Shown: positions 26,474 to 34,961, numbered from the stretch's first letter. The stretch is DNA of 64,000 bases from Acidovorax temperans (GCF_006716905.1 NZ_VFPV01000002.1:248001-312000), one strand, 5' to 3'. A program made the numbers and translations. The notes: a model not told the origin generated them from the sequence alone.

Positions 26474-27144
26474 CGGGAAGTCCGGTTTGCGGGAAGGAAG
26501 GGCGCTGTGCCCCGTGCATGCCGTGCTTCAGGGTGGGCCATGGTGGCGCACCTGGGCTGCGCAAGTAACCACTTCGGATTGTGCGCCGCCTGTGCGTTAT
26601 TTGCACAGCCCTGGTGCATCGCTGGGCAAATCGCTCAAGCACTGAGGAGATGCTTGCAGCCGGCCTGCAGAGGCGCTAACCGCTCACCGCCGCTGGCGGG
26701 TGCCCACGCCGGGCTTTGGGCATGGGTGGCCTTGTGTGATGCAGGCCGTTCAGGGGGCATTTCCCAAAGGGTGAACAATTTGCTACATGTTTAATAGCTA
26801 CTGGCGCATATCAGTTGGGCGTTAGAGGCCCAAAAGATGGCATAAACGCCTCGGGTGGCGTTCTCGGGCGCCCCTTTGCGGGCCACCGCCATCGCCTGTC
26901 TCTTGCCACCCCATGTTGACCTCTGCCCACGCGCCTACCCCGTCTCATCCGGCCTCGCCGCCGTCCGTTCCGCCGGGTGAGGAGCTGTTGGAATGGCGCC
27001 ACCTTCAGTCCCACGATGTTCCACTGATCAGCCCCCGGGTGCGTTGGCTGCTGGCAGGCGGCCTGGCTGGCGTGGGCGCGCCAAAAGGCCTCTCGCCCAG
27101 AGCCCAGCCCGGCCTCCAACCTTTCCGCAACGCAGCAGCCGAGC
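26474..27144. other. 671-base gap with only a dispersed repeat
   Basis: Between the chemoreceptor start and the next likely gene I see a copy of the dispersed repeat (26776-26838), the chemoreceptor promoter region, and frames in three directions that lack family resemblance or a ribosome binding site. I do not support a gene in it. Confidence 0.5.
26776..26838 (+). repeat. dispersed palindromic repeat, diverged
   Basis: TTTGCTACATGTTTAATAGC arm followed by GCGCAT-N7-GGGCGT and TAGAGGCCCAAAA; same layout as the other copies with core substitutions. Confidence 0.6.
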
Positions 27145-27420
27145 GTGCCTTTGTTCAAAACCGCCCTGGCATTGGCGGCCGTGCTGTGGATGGCGTCGGT
27201 GGCCTTTGTCATCGAGCCCTTGCTGGTCCACTCCGCCCTGCTGGGCCGTGGTGACGCGTGGCGCACCCACCGCTTTGTCCTGTCCAGCGGCTGGGCCAAG
27301 CCCATGGGCGCGGAAGCCGCCCACATCCCTCCCATCGAGTTGCCCGGTGCGCAAAGCCGCGTGGCCTGGATAAAACCCGGCACCGAGGCCGAGCTGGCCA
27401 CGCAGCAGGGCGTGCGCTGA
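27145..27420 (+). CDS. small protein with N-terminal membrane segment, unknown
   Basis: A GTG-started frame of 91 codons with coding-like third-position base use. The start (MPLFKTALALAAVLWMASVAFVIEP in shorter pieces: residues 5-22 hydrophobic) suggests an uncleaved signal or membrane anchor, and the rest is soluble (SSGWAKPMGAEAAHIPPIEL). No ribosome binding site is clear and the start could be further upstream. No family was recognised. Confidence 0.45.
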   Translation: MPLFKTALALAAVLWMASVAFVIEPLLVHSALLGRGDAWRTHRFVLSSGWAKPMGAEAAHIPPIELPGAQSRVAWIKPGTEAELATQQGVR

Positions 27421-27565
27421 CCGCCCGGTGCGGCTGCCCGGCGCCACTGTCACACTGCATGCACCGCACTGTTCCAGCCGCCGCACTGTTGCGCTGGCCC
27501 GGTTGGCCCCATATTCACGCTATCGGCCGCCCGTTGGGGGTGGCGCATTCCACCAGGAGCCCTGC

Positions 27566-28669
27566 ATGACATCGCCCACCACCGCTGCCACCGCCCCGCT
27601 GCCCGTGCTGCAAGCCCAGCCCCTGGGCCCGCTGTGGCCCACGATGGACCCCTTCCTTTTCTGCGCCCACCACGACGACGCCTACCCCGCAGGCGATGGC
27701 GCCTTTGCGCCCGCCGTGCCGCTGGAAGGCCGCCAGATCGGCAGCGACTTCAGCCGCAAGGACGGCTGGAGCATGTACCACGGCGAGACCGTGCCCGGCT
27801 TTCCGGGCCACCCGCACCGCGGCTTTGAAACGGTGACGCTGGTGCGCAAGGGGCTCATCGACCATGCCGATTCGCTGGGCGCAGCCGCCCGCTTTGGCGG
27901 GGGCGATGTGCAGTGGGTCACGGCGGGCAAGGGCATCCAGCATTCGGAAATGTTCCCGCTGCTCAACGCCACCGAGCCCAACCCGCTCGAACTCTTCCAG
28001 ATCTGGCTGAACCTGCCCGCCCAAAGCAAGATGGTGGAGCCGCACTTCACCATGCTCTGGAACGAGCGCATTCCCCGCCTGCAGCACCGCGACGCCAACG
28101 GCCACCTGACCACCGTGACCGTGGTGGCCGGTGCGCTGCCCGGTGCCAACGCACCGCTGAGCCCGCCGCCCGAGTCCTGGGCATCCCAACCGGAAAGCGA
28201 CGTGGCCATCTGGACGCTGCACCTGGAGCCCGGCGCACGCTGGACTTTGCCCGCCGCCACCGGCCAGGGCACGCGCCGCATGCTGTACTACTTTGTGGGC
28301 GACGGCCTGGCCGTGGGCCCGCAGGCCATCCGCGACCACGCGGCGCTGGAAGTGGTTGCCTCGCAACACTGGGAACTGGTCAACACCGGCACCACGGCCG
28401 TGGAATGCCTGCTGCTGCAAGGCCGCCCGATTGGCGAGCCCGTGGCGCAGTACGGCCCCTTTGTGATGAACACGCAGCAGGAAATCATGCAGGCCATGCA
28501 GGACTACCGCCGCACCCAGTTCGGCGGCTGGCCCTGGGCAGAGAGCGACCCGGTGCACGGGCCTGAGGCGCGGCGCTTTGCGCGTTACCCGGGGCAGACG
28601 CAGGACGAGGTGCCCAGCCCAGTGGCGGCGCCTGGGATGGCCTGCATCACTCCCTGCGATCCGCGATAG
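27566..28669 (+). CDS. pirin family protein
   Basis: A 367-residue bicupin of the pirin family. The iron-binding motif is PHRGFETVTLV (His, then Glu later) in FPGHPHRGFETVTL around residue 86, with GDVQWVTAGKGIQHSEMFP (the second pair of metal ligands) further on, then the C-terminal cupin with the substrate-like segments NTQQEIMQAMQDYRR and FGGWPW. Bacterial pirins include quercetin 2,3-dioxygenases; the true substrate here is unknown. ATG 27566 has AGGAG about eight bases before it. The last nine residues (ACITPCDPR) and the stop come from a long hairpin repeat that starts at about 28641. Confidence 0.9.
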   Translation: MTSPTTAATAPLPVLQAQPLGPLWPTMDPFLFCAHHDDAYPAGDGAFAPAVPLEGRQIGSDFSRKDGWSMYHGETVPGFPGHPHRGFETVTLVRKGLIDHADSLGAAARFGGGDVQWVTAGKGIQHSEMFPLLNATEPNPLELFQIWLNLPAQSKMVEPHFTMLWNERIPRLQHRDANGHLTTVTVVAGALPGANAPLSPPPESWASQPESDVAIWTLHLEPGARWTLPAATGQGTRRMLYYFVGDGLAVGPQAIRDHAALEVVASQHWELVNTGTTAVECLLLQGRPIGEPVAQYGPFVMNTQQEIMQAMQDYRRTQFGGWPWAESDPVHGPEARRFARYPGQTQDEVPSPVAAPGMACITPCDPR

Positions 28670-28790
28670 CGCGGTCTCGGGCGGTCCGCTGTGTTGCTTT
28701 TCTTGCCAATAGCCGGGCTATTGGCTGCAAAAAGCGCCTTGCGGCCCATCCCGATCCGCACTATCACCGACTCGCGAAGGTGATACAGGA
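28641..28790. repeat. 150-bp imperfect hairpin element
   Basis: The left arm starting CCTGCATCACTCCCTGCGAT pairs with a right arm ending TGATACAGG over about 70 bases with mismatches. The tip is the perfect palindrome GCCAATAGCC-G-GGCTATTGGC. It supplies the C-terminal residues and stop codon of the pirin gene and ends 26 bases before slyD. Confidence 0.75.
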
Positions 28791-28815
28791 CATCCCTTGG
28801 AGGAAAATCGGGCGC

Positions 28816-29286
28816 ATGAACATCACCAAAGACTCCGCCGTCACCCTGACCTACAAGGTGACCACGCCCCAGGGCAAGCCCCTGGATTCGGGCAACCTGG
28901 CCTACCTGCACGGTGGCTACGAAAACATCTTCCCCAAGGTGGAAGCCGCGCTGGAAGGCCAGGCCGTGGGCTTTGCCACCACGCTGGACCTGGCGGTGGA
29001 AGACGCCTTTGGCGCGCGCGACGAGAGCCTGGTGCGCACCATTCCCAAGAGCGAGTTTCCGCCCGGCGTGAAGGTGGGCGGCCAGCTGCAAGGCGTGGGC
29101 AACGACGGTCAGCCCGCCGTGTTCAACGTGGTCAAGATCAAGGGCCCTGAAGTGCATCTGGACGGCAACCACCCCCTGGCGGGCCAGGCGCTGAAGTTCA
29201 GCTGCAAGGTCACGGCCGTGCGGGCAGCCACCGCTGAAGAAATTGCCCACCGCCATGTGCATGGCGCGCACGGGCACCAGCATTGA
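28816..29286 (+). CDS. slyD: FKBP-type peptidyl-prolyl cis-trans isomerase, SlyD-like
   Basis: A 156-residue cytoplasmic FKBP-type prolyl isomerase with an IF (insert-in-flap) chaperone domain. The FKBP half starts with DSAVTLTYKVTTPQGKPLD; YLHGGYENIFPKVEAALEGQ is the conserved SlyD segment, followed by the insert (about 70-120) and closing HPLAGQALKFSCKVTAVRAAT. The tail HRHVHGAHGHQH is a short histidine-rich metal-binding end as in SlyD proteins. ATG 28816 opens into the domain; it lies close to the long hairpin element at 28641-28790. Known members help protein folding and nickel handling. Confidence 0.92.
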   Translation: MNITKDSAVTLTYKVTTPQGKPLDSGNLAYLHGGYENIFPKVEAALEGQAVGFATTLDLAVEDAFGARDESLVRTIPKSEFPPGVKVGGQLQGVGNDGQPAVFNVVKIKGPEVHLDGNHPLAGQALKFSCKVTAVRAATAEEIAHRHVHGAHGHQH

Positions 29287-29376
29287 TGCCAGGGTTTGCT
29301 GGCTGAGTCGTTGACGCGAATCCAGCCCACCGCCACCCCGCTGTAGCCCTTGTTGGGCATCAGCCGGGTGGCTTTT

Positions 29377-30237
29377 TTACGCCCGCGTTTCCTTGCCCGC
29401 GATGCGCCTGCGCGGCACGGAGGCTTCGGCCTCCACCATCTTCGCGCTGCGCTCGTGCGCGGTCTGCGCCAGTTCGGTGATGAGCGCGGCCTCAGGCAGG
29501 TTGTGCCAGTAGCGCGTGGGCATCTCCTTTTTCATCATGGTGAGCTTGAGCCGCGCGGGGTTGAAGATGTGGCGGTAGTAGGTGAGCCACAACGCCTCGC
29601 CCGCGTCGGGCGGTGGCGCGTCGCTGCGCTGCGCGCCGGGGCCAGTGTGCAGCTGCTGACCGTCCCAGCGCACGCTGGCGTCGGGCGTGAGGATGGCCCA
29701 GCGCATCTGCGTGAAGCGGCGGGTGAAGAAGCCCGCGTTGGCCTCGGAGATGTAGTGGTCGGGCTCGAACCAGGCCATGTGCAGGGTGTTGCCATCCGGC
29801 TCCACCACGGGCCGAAAGCGCACAAAGGCGTGCATCTTGTGCATGTCGCGCCGCACGGCGCGCACCATGTGGTGGGCCTGCATGCGGTCTGCGTCCAGCG
29901 GGTCGTGCCGCGCTGCTCTTGCCATATCGCCGCCTTGCGCCATGCGCCAGAGCAGGCGGTACATCAGCGCAAAGCGGGCGGGGTCGCGGTGCAGGATGAG
30001 CTGCTCGCACAGGCGCACAAAGTCGGGGGGGACGCGCAGCGGGGGCGCATCGGGGGCTGGCGGTGGCAGGGCGTTGTGCCTGGCGGCCTCTGGAGCAAAC
30101 AGATCTTCAGCGGCATCGGCCTGGCAGCGCCAGTCCACGGCTTGCGGGGGCACGTGGGCTTGCACCAGGGCGCGTGCGGCGGTGCGAAAGCCTTGCCAGT
30201 CGGTGGGGTGCTCCAGCGTGATGGTGTTGCGCTGCAT
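29377..30237 (-). CDS. DUF4130 (TIGR03915) family putative DNA repair protein
   Basis: A 286-residue protein of the family annotated as putative DNA repair protein (TIGR03915, DUF4130), often fused to or beside a uracil-DNA glycosylase-like domain (UdgX). Visible conserved parts are DMHKMHAFVRFRPV, FEPDHYISEANAGFFTRRF and the end segment KKEMPTRYWHNLPEAALI. It follows the radical SAM gene by only 15 bases, so the two are one unit. No membrane segment. Function is known only from family context; what the protein does to DNA is not established. Confidence 0.88.
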   Translation of the reverse strand: MQRNTITLEHPTDWQGFRTAARALVQAHVPPQAVDWRCQADAAEDLFAPEAARHNALPPPAPDAPPLRVPPDFVRLCEQLILHRDPARFALMYRLLWRMAQGGDMARAARHDPLDADRMQAHHMVRAVRRDMHKMHAFVRFRPVVEPDGNTLHMAWFEPDHYISEANAGFFTRRFTQMRWAILTPDASVRWDGQQLHTGPGAQRSDAPPPDAGEALWLTYYRHIFNPARLKLTMMKKEMPTRYWHNLPEAALITELAQTAHERSAKMVEAEASVPRRRIAGKETRA

Positions 30238-30252
30238 GTGTTCCGCTCCGGC

Positions 30253-31527
30253 TCAAAACAGGCTGCGTTGCACCGGCGGCGGCGCCAGGTGCGCAGCCAA
30301 ATCAGCAGCCTCCAAAGCCCGGCCGGGGCGGTAGTCGGCCGCCTCCACAAACGGCAGCACCTTTTTGAGCGGCACATGCAGCCGCGCCAGGTCGGCATGC
30401 CGCAGGCGTCGCACGCGGCGGGCGGCCAGCAGACGGTCTACCGTCTGCACACCAAAGCCTGGCACGCGCAGCAGCAGCTCGCGCGGGGCGGTGTTCAGGT
30501 TCACCGGAAAACGCTCGCGGTGCGCCAGCGCCCAGGCCAGCTTGGGGTCCATGTCCAGCGCCAGCATGCCCACCTGAGAGGGGGGAACGATCTCATCGTG
30601 GGTGAAGCCGTAAAAGCGCATCAGCCAGTCGGCCTGGTACAGCCGGTGCTCGCGCACCGTGGGCGGCGCGGCCAGCGGCAGGGCGCGCGCGGCGTCGGGG
30701 ATGGGGCTGAAGGCCGAGTAGTACACCCGCCGCAGCCGGTGCGTGCCGTACAGCCGTGCGCTGGTGGCGAGGATGGTGCGGTCGTCCGTCGCATCGGCCC
30801 CCACGATCATCTGCGTGCTTTGCCCGCCGGGCGCAAACAGCGGCGCGCTGGCCCGGCGCGTGGTGCGCGATTGCGGCATCGACACGATGGCCTGCGCGGC
30901 TTGCTCCTTGCGCGCCGCGCGCGATTCGCCAATGTGCACCGCCATGCGGGCCATGGATCGGTCGATGGCGGCGCTGTTTTTCTCGGGCGCCAGCGCCTGC
31001 AGGCCTTCGGCGGTGGGCAGCTCGATGTTGATCGACAGCCGGTCCGCATAGCGGCCCGCGCGCTGCATCAGCTCGGGCGACGCGTCGGGGATGGTCTTGA
31101 GGTGGATGTAGCCGCGAAAGTCATGCTCCTCGCGCAGCACGCGGGCCACCTCCACCACTTGCTCCATGGTGTAGTCGGGGCTCTGGATGATGCCGCTGGA
31201 GAGGAACAGCCCTTCGATGCAGTTGCGGCGGTAGAAATCGAGCGTGAGCTGCACCACCTCATCGACCGTGAAGCGCGCGCGGGGCACGTTGCTGGTCACG
31301 CGGTTCACGCAGTACAGGCAGTCGTACTGGCAGAAGTTGGTGAGCAAAATCTTGAGCAGCGAAATGCAGCGGCCATCGGGCGCATAGCTGTGGCAGATGC
31401 CCATGCCTTCGGTGGACCCCAAGCCGCGCCCGCCCACCGAGTTGCGCGGCGCAGCGCCGCTCGATGCGCAGGATGCGTCGTACTTGGCCGCATCGGCCAG
31501 GATGGCGAGTTTGGATTGCAGGTTCAC
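30253..31527 (-). CDS. putative DNA modification/repair radical SAM protein (TIGR03916)
   Basis: A 424-residue radical SAM protein of the family named putative DNA modification/repair radical SAM protein. The iron-sulfur cluster cysteines are Cys66, Cys70 and Cys73 (NFCQYDCLYCVNR). The start MNLQSKLAILADAAKYDASCAS is characteristic. The C-terminus has helix-hairpin-helix-like DNA-binding segments (LNTAPRELLLRVPGFGVQTVD). The start is a GTG at 31525-31527. No ribosome binding site is seen, but family homology begins exactly there and an in-frame stop lay just upstream before the IS insertion. An IS1595-family element begins 11 bases upstream, inside a LexA-like palindrome. Cytoplasmic; reaction unknown. 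Confidence 0.9.
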   Translation of the reverse strand: MNLQSKLAILADAAKYDASCASSGAAPRNSVGGRGLGSTEGMGICHSYAPDGRCISLLKILLTNFCQYDCLYCVNRVTSNVPRARFTVDEVVQLTLDFYRRNCIEGLFLSSGIIQSPDYTMEQVVEVARVLREEHDFRGYIHLKTIPDASPELMQRAGRYADRLSINIELPTAEGLQALAPEKNSAAIDRSMARMAVHIGESRAARKEQAAQAIVSMPQSRTTRRASAPLFAPGGQSTQMIVGADATDDRTILATSARLYGTHRLRRVYYSAFSPIPDAARALPLAAPPTVREHRLYQADWLMRFYGFTHDEIVPPSQVGMLALDMDPKLAWALAHRERFPVNLNTAPRELLLRVPGFGVQTVDRLLAARRVRRLRHADLARLHVPLKKVLPFVEAADYRPGRALEAADLAAHLAPPPVQRSLF

Positions 31528-31538
31528 TGTATGAATTT
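31523..31538 (-). promoter_or_regulatory. half of a LexA-like box split by IS1595-family element (left half)
   Basis: TTCACTGT at 31523-31530 plus the 8-bp duplication ATGAATTT at 31531-31538. Joined to the other half at 32635-32642 it restores TTCACTGT-N8-ACAGTGAA, whose centre CTGT-N8-ACAG matches the LexA consensus. It overlaps the GTG start of the radical SAM gene. Confidence 0.75.
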
Positions 31539-32626
31539 AAGGGGTATCTATTTAGCTCCAGTGGCATCAGAATAGCTGGATGGAAACCCAGATGCTAACG
31601 CCAACTCCTGGACGGGGCTACCCCCGCACCTGGAACGAATTTCTTGACTGGTTTGCCACCGAAGAGGCTTGCCAGGCGTTCCTGGAGAAGCTTCGGTGGC
31701 CCCAAGGCTTCGTCTGCCCGCGTTGCGGCAACGCTGGCGATGTGTACCGCGCCAGCCGCACCCGCCTGATGTGCCGCTCATGCCAGTACCAAGGCACAGT
31801 GACATCTGGAACCATCTTTGACAAGACGCGCACACCGCTGCGTGTCTGGCTGGCTGCAGCTTGGTACCTGACCAATCAGAAACAAGGCGTGAGCGCCCTG
31901 GGGCTGCAGCGCGTATTGGGTTTGGGGAGCTACCAGACCGCCTGGACCATGCTGCACCGGTTTCGACGTGCCATGGTCCGCCCGGGCCGGGACAAGCTCA
32001 AGGGGCTTGTGGAGGTGGATGAAACGTACCTGTCCATCACGGATCGCAAGAATCCCGCCACCCCTGCAGGGCGCAAGAGCAGCACCACCAAAGTGTTGAT
32101 GGTCATGGCGGTGGAGATCGTGGAGCCCAAGGGGTTTGGGCGCATCCGGTTACGCCGCATTGACCGAGACGCCGCCACCCACGTAATCCCCTTTGTGCAG
32201 GAGGTGGTCGAGCCTGGAGCCCAGGTACGCACGGATGGTTCGGCGGCATACCGCGCTCTGGGAGAACTGGGTTACACCCACCAGCGCACCGTCATGCTCG
32301 GCTCAGGCGTACCTGCCCATGTCTCCATGGCGGGAGTGCACCGGGTCGCCTCACTGGTACAGCGCTGGGTGCTGGGAACACATCATGGCTCTGTACAGCC
32401 AGACCACCTGGACGCCTATCTCGATGAATTCGTGTTCCGTTTCAACCGGCGCACATCCAACTCACGCGGGATGCTGTTTTACCGCTTGCTGCAGCAAGCG
32501 GTGGTTACGCCGCCAGTGACGTATGGGGATGTCGTGAGCAAGAACACCGGGGAGAGCCAATCGGATACCATTGCTGGATGAAATCACAGTATCAACGGGG
32601 CTGCTGGAGCTAAATAGATACCCCTT
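31539..32626 (+). mobile_element. IS1595-family insertion sequence, complete
   Basis: A 1088-bp element bounded by perfect 23-bp terminal inverted repeats (31539-31561 and 32604-32626) that begin AAGGGGTATC. The 8-bp target duplication ATGAATTT is at 31531-31538 and 32627-32634. It contains one transposase gene and looks intact, so it is probably a recent arrival. The eight duplicated bases are exactly the spacer of a LexA-like box. Confidence 0.93.
31580..32581 (+). CDS. IS1595 family transposase
   Basis: A 333-residue DDE transposase of the IS1595 type (ISXO2-like). The N-terminal zinc ribbon is CPRC at about residues 47-50 with CRSC about 20 residues later, and the catalytic core opens with KGLVEVDETYL (first Asp) and later VRTDGSAAYRAL (second Asp). 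The third acidic or equivalent residue lies in the HHGSVQPDHLDAYLDEFVFRF region. The frame is intact inside complete inverted repeats. The left end of the element is 41 bases before its ATG. Confidence 0.92.
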   Translation: METQMLTPTPGRGYPRTWNEFLDWFATEEACQAFLEKLRWPQGFVCPRCGNAGDVYRASRTRLMCRSCQYQGTVTSGTIFDKTRTPLRVWLAAAWYLTNQKQGVSALGLQRVLGLGSYQTAWTMLHRFRRAMVRPGRDKLKGLVEVDETYLSITDRKNPATPAGRKSSTTKVLMVMAVEIVEPKGFGRIRLRRIDRDAATHVIPFVQEVVEPGAQVRTDGSAAYRALGELGYTHQRTVMLGSGVPAHVSMAGVHRVASLVQRWVLGTHHGSVQPDHLDAYLDEFVFRFNRRTSNSRGMLFYRLLQQAVVTPPVTYGDVVSKNTGESQSDTIAG

Positions 32627-32642
32627 ATGAATTTACAGTGAA
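32627..32642 (-). promoter_or_regulatory. half of a LexA-like box split by IS1595-family element (right half)
   Basis: The second copy of ATGAATTT (32627-32634) and ACAGTGAA (32635-32642). With the IS removed it completes the palindrome in front of the radical SAM gene; here it is left more than 1 kb from the start codon. Confidence 0.75.
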
Positions 32643-32692
32643 TGCAATGCCTGACGCCAGCCTGGGGAAAATCCAGTGGAGTTTTTTACTCC

Positions 32693-32750
32693 TGAATTGA
32701 TAGCTGCTTGCGCTTGCCCAATGAGCGCTGGGGCCAAAAAGGCTTCAAAT
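32693..32750 (+). repeat. dispersed palindromic repeat
   Basis: AATTGATAGCTGCTTGCGCTT-type arm, N7, GAGCGCTGGGGCC; downstream of the glutamine amidotransferase gene. Confidence 0.75.
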
Positions 32751-32799
32751 GGATGCGCTCAGGCTCTTTCTAATGCCATGGCCGTCTTTGAACAGGTTC

Positions 32800-33684
32800 T
32801 CACTGCCCAGCCGCCTTCCGGTCACGTCGCAATGCTCCCCGCAACAACCGTGTGGCCCGGTCCCGCAGCCCCGCTGGCTTGCCCGGCCGCACCGGGTGAT
32901 CCTTGGCGTGGGCGCAGGCGGCCAGGAAGTCGTTCAGAATTGCGGTGTCGTCCAGCGTGTCCGAGCCCAGCTTGTGGAACTCGGGGTGCCACTGCGTGGC
33001 GGCGATGTAGCCGCGGCCCGGTGCGGGTTTGACGCGGATGGCTTCGGGCACGCCGTCAGGCTCGCTCAGGGCTTCGACCACGAAGTCGGGCGCCACGCGC
33101 TTGATGCCCTGGTGGTGGATGCTGTTGACGCGGGCGCGGGGCAGGTTGGGGTAGAGCTGTGCCAGGCGCGAATCGGGCACGATCTGGATGTCGTGGAAAT
33201 GCTGGTCGTAGGCCACGGCGTTGCGGTGCTGCAGTGCGCCGGGGTGCTGGGTTTCGATGTCCTGGTACAGCGCGCCGCCAAAGGCCACGTTGATGAGCTG
33301 CAGCCCCCGGCACACGCCAAAGATGGGTTTGCCCACCTCGGCAAAGGCCTTCACCAGCGCCAGGTCGTAGATGTCGCGCACGCGGTCGCCAATCCATTCC
33401 TCGCGCAGGGGTTCTTCGCCATAGTTGCCGGGCCACACATCGGCGCCACCGTGCATCACCACGCCATCCAGCCATTCGGCGTAGTGCTGCAGGGTGACGT
33501 CGCCGCGCGCCGTCTCGCCCGTGGGGCAGGGCACCATCACCACCATGGCCCCGGCGGACATGAGCCAGTGCGCGATGGACTGCTCGACGTATTGCAGTGT
33601 TTTGTTGGTGAACAGTGGGCGGGTGGGATCCGCGTGTTGAAAGCAGGCCGACAGGCCGATCTTGAGGCGGGGTGCGTTGGGCAT
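32800..33684 (-). CDS. class I glutamine amidotransferase, gamma-glutamyl-GABA hydrolase-like
   Basis: A 294-residue protein of the peptidase C26 family (PuuD-like). The nucleophile is Cys in FGVCRGLQLIN (about residues 122-132) and the His-Glu pair is in ATQWHPEFH (about 238-246). HGGADVWPGNYGEEPL is the usual N-terminal conserved stretch. Family members hydrolyse gamma-glutamyl amides such as gamma-glutamyl-GABA in putrescine breakdown, but no put or puu genes are nearby. ATG 33684 opens directly into the domain (LKIGLSACFQH). An unusual basic tail of about 35 residues (RATRLLRGALRRDRKAAGQ) follows. Cytoplasmic. Confidence 0.88.
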   Translation of the reverse strand: MPNAPRLKIGLSACFQHADPTRPLFTNKTLQYVEQSIAHWLMSAGAMVVMVPCPTGETARGDVTLQHYAEWLDGVVMHGGADVWPGNYGEEPLREEWIGDRVRDIYDLALVKAFAEVGKPIFGVCRGLQLINVAFGGALYQDIETQHPGALQHRNAVAYDQHFHDIQIVPDSRLAQLYPNLPRARVNSIHHQGIKRVAPDFVVEALSEPDGVPEAIRVKPAPGRGYIAATQWHPEFHKLGSDTLDDTAILNDFLAACAHAKDHPVRPGKPAGLRDRATRLLRGALRRDRKAAGQ

Positions 33685-33908
33685 GGGCAGCGGGTGGGGT
33701 GCGCGGGCGGTGGGTGCGCACAGGCCAGCCTCTGTTGTAGCACCGCCCTTGCCGCAGCGGTGTAGGAAAGTGTCGGCTTTGCGCGGCTCCCGCAGGCCTT
33801 CACCCGCCCTCTGAAGGGGCTCCTTGGGTATTTGAATGAAATTGGGCTCTTCTAGGGGCTGTTGAGAATCAAGCACCACGGCTCGGAGGGCTGTGATGCA
33901 ATAGGCGC

Positions 33909-34663
33909 ATGAGCATTCGATGGGTACTGACAGACGAGCAATGGGCCAAGATGGAGCCTCAATGCCTTGGCAAGCCAAGTGATCCTGGACGCAGCGGCAC
34001 AGACAACCGCCGCTTCGTTGAGGCAGTGCTGTGGATTGCCCGCACAGGCAGCCCCTGGCGAGACCTGCCGCCAGAGTTCGGCAAGTGGAACACGGTGTTC
34101 AAACGCTTTAGAGACTGGGTTAAGGCCGATGTGTTCCAACGTCTGTTCGATGCAGTGAGCGAGCAGCCGGACATGGAATATGCGATGGTGGATGCCACGA
34201 TTGTGAAAGTGCATCGGCACGGCCAGGGGGCAAAAGGGGGACTTCGGGCCAGGCCATAGGCCACTCGAGGGGCGGCATGACCACGAAGATACTGGCGCTG
34301 ACGGATGCATTGGGCAATCTGGTGAAGTTCGTCTTGATGCCAGGGCAGCGCCACGACACCAAAGGGGTCAGAGAGCTGATTGCCGATGTGCGCTTTGATG
34401 CCTTGCTTGCCGACAAGGCCTTCGATGTGAATTGGCTGATCCAGGAGTTGGGTAAGCGCGGGGCGCAGGTGGTGATCTCACAGATGCCCCGCAGGAGAGC
34501 GCCACTGGAGATTGATCGGGAGGTCTACAAATGGCGCCACTTGATCGAGAACTTCTTTTGCAAGCTCAAGGAGTTCAAACGTATCGCAATGCGCAGCGAC
34601 AAGACCGATAGCAGCTTCGCAGCGATGATCTATCTCGCAGTTGGGGTTATCAACTCTCGCTGA
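33909..34663 (+). CDS. IS5-family transposase made by programmed -1 frameshift
   Basis: The first frame (33909-34259) starts MSIRWVLTDEQWAKMEP and carries the first catalytic Asp in MVDATIVKVHRHG. The second frame runs to 34663 and carries LADKAFDVNWL (second Asp) and WRHLIENFFCKLKEF (Glu). The slippery run AAAAGGGGG at 34232-34240 lies in the overlap; a -1 slip there gives the joined reading AKGGTSGQAIGHSRGGMTTK, typical of the IS427 group. Both parts look intact, so the DDE transposase is probably active. Coordinates cover both frames. Confidence 0.87.
34232..34240 (+). promoter_or_regulatory. ribosomal -1 frameshift site
   Basis: AAAAGGGGG; slipping back one base here moves from the first transposase frame to the second and restores the conserved family sequence. 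Confidence 0.75.
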
Positions 34664-34712
34664 TTCTCAACACGTCCTAGCGAATGCTAGTGTGGTGTCT
34701 CAAAAGTAAGCA

Positions 34713-34961
34713 TCAAATAATAGAGCTCGCTGCCCGCGCCACAGATGCCAAGATGGTGTCCGCACTTTTATGCCACACGAACGGCTTGGGATCCTCGTTG
34801 TGACGATCAATGTATTCCCGTATGGATTGCTCCAGCTGAGCAACGCTGGTGTGGGCGCTGCGCTTGATCCACTGCTCGCTGATCTGGCTAAAGAAACGCT
34901 CGACCAGATTGAGCCAGGACGCTGAGGTGGGCGTGAAGTGAACGTGGTAGCGAGGATGGGC
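34713..34961 (-). pseudogene. C-terminal part of IS630-family transposase
   Basis: Reads AHPRYHVHFTPTSASWLNLV, then ERFFSQISEQWIKRS to a TGA at 34713-34715. This is the end of the DDE domain, including the third acidic residue (Glu of LVERFF). The codon phase continues exactly that of the N-terminal part at 35629. Confidence 0.85.

Larger units (their letters stand above)
33856..34676 (+). mobile_element. IS5-family (IS427-group) insertion sequence
   Basis: About 821 bp with imperfect end repeats (GGGCTGTTGAGAATCA and its partner GACGTGTTGAGAATCA). CTAG is present on both sides (33852-33855 and 34677-34680), which fits a 2-4 bp duplication. It interrupts the left terminal repeat of the miniature element. 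Confidence 0.85.
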
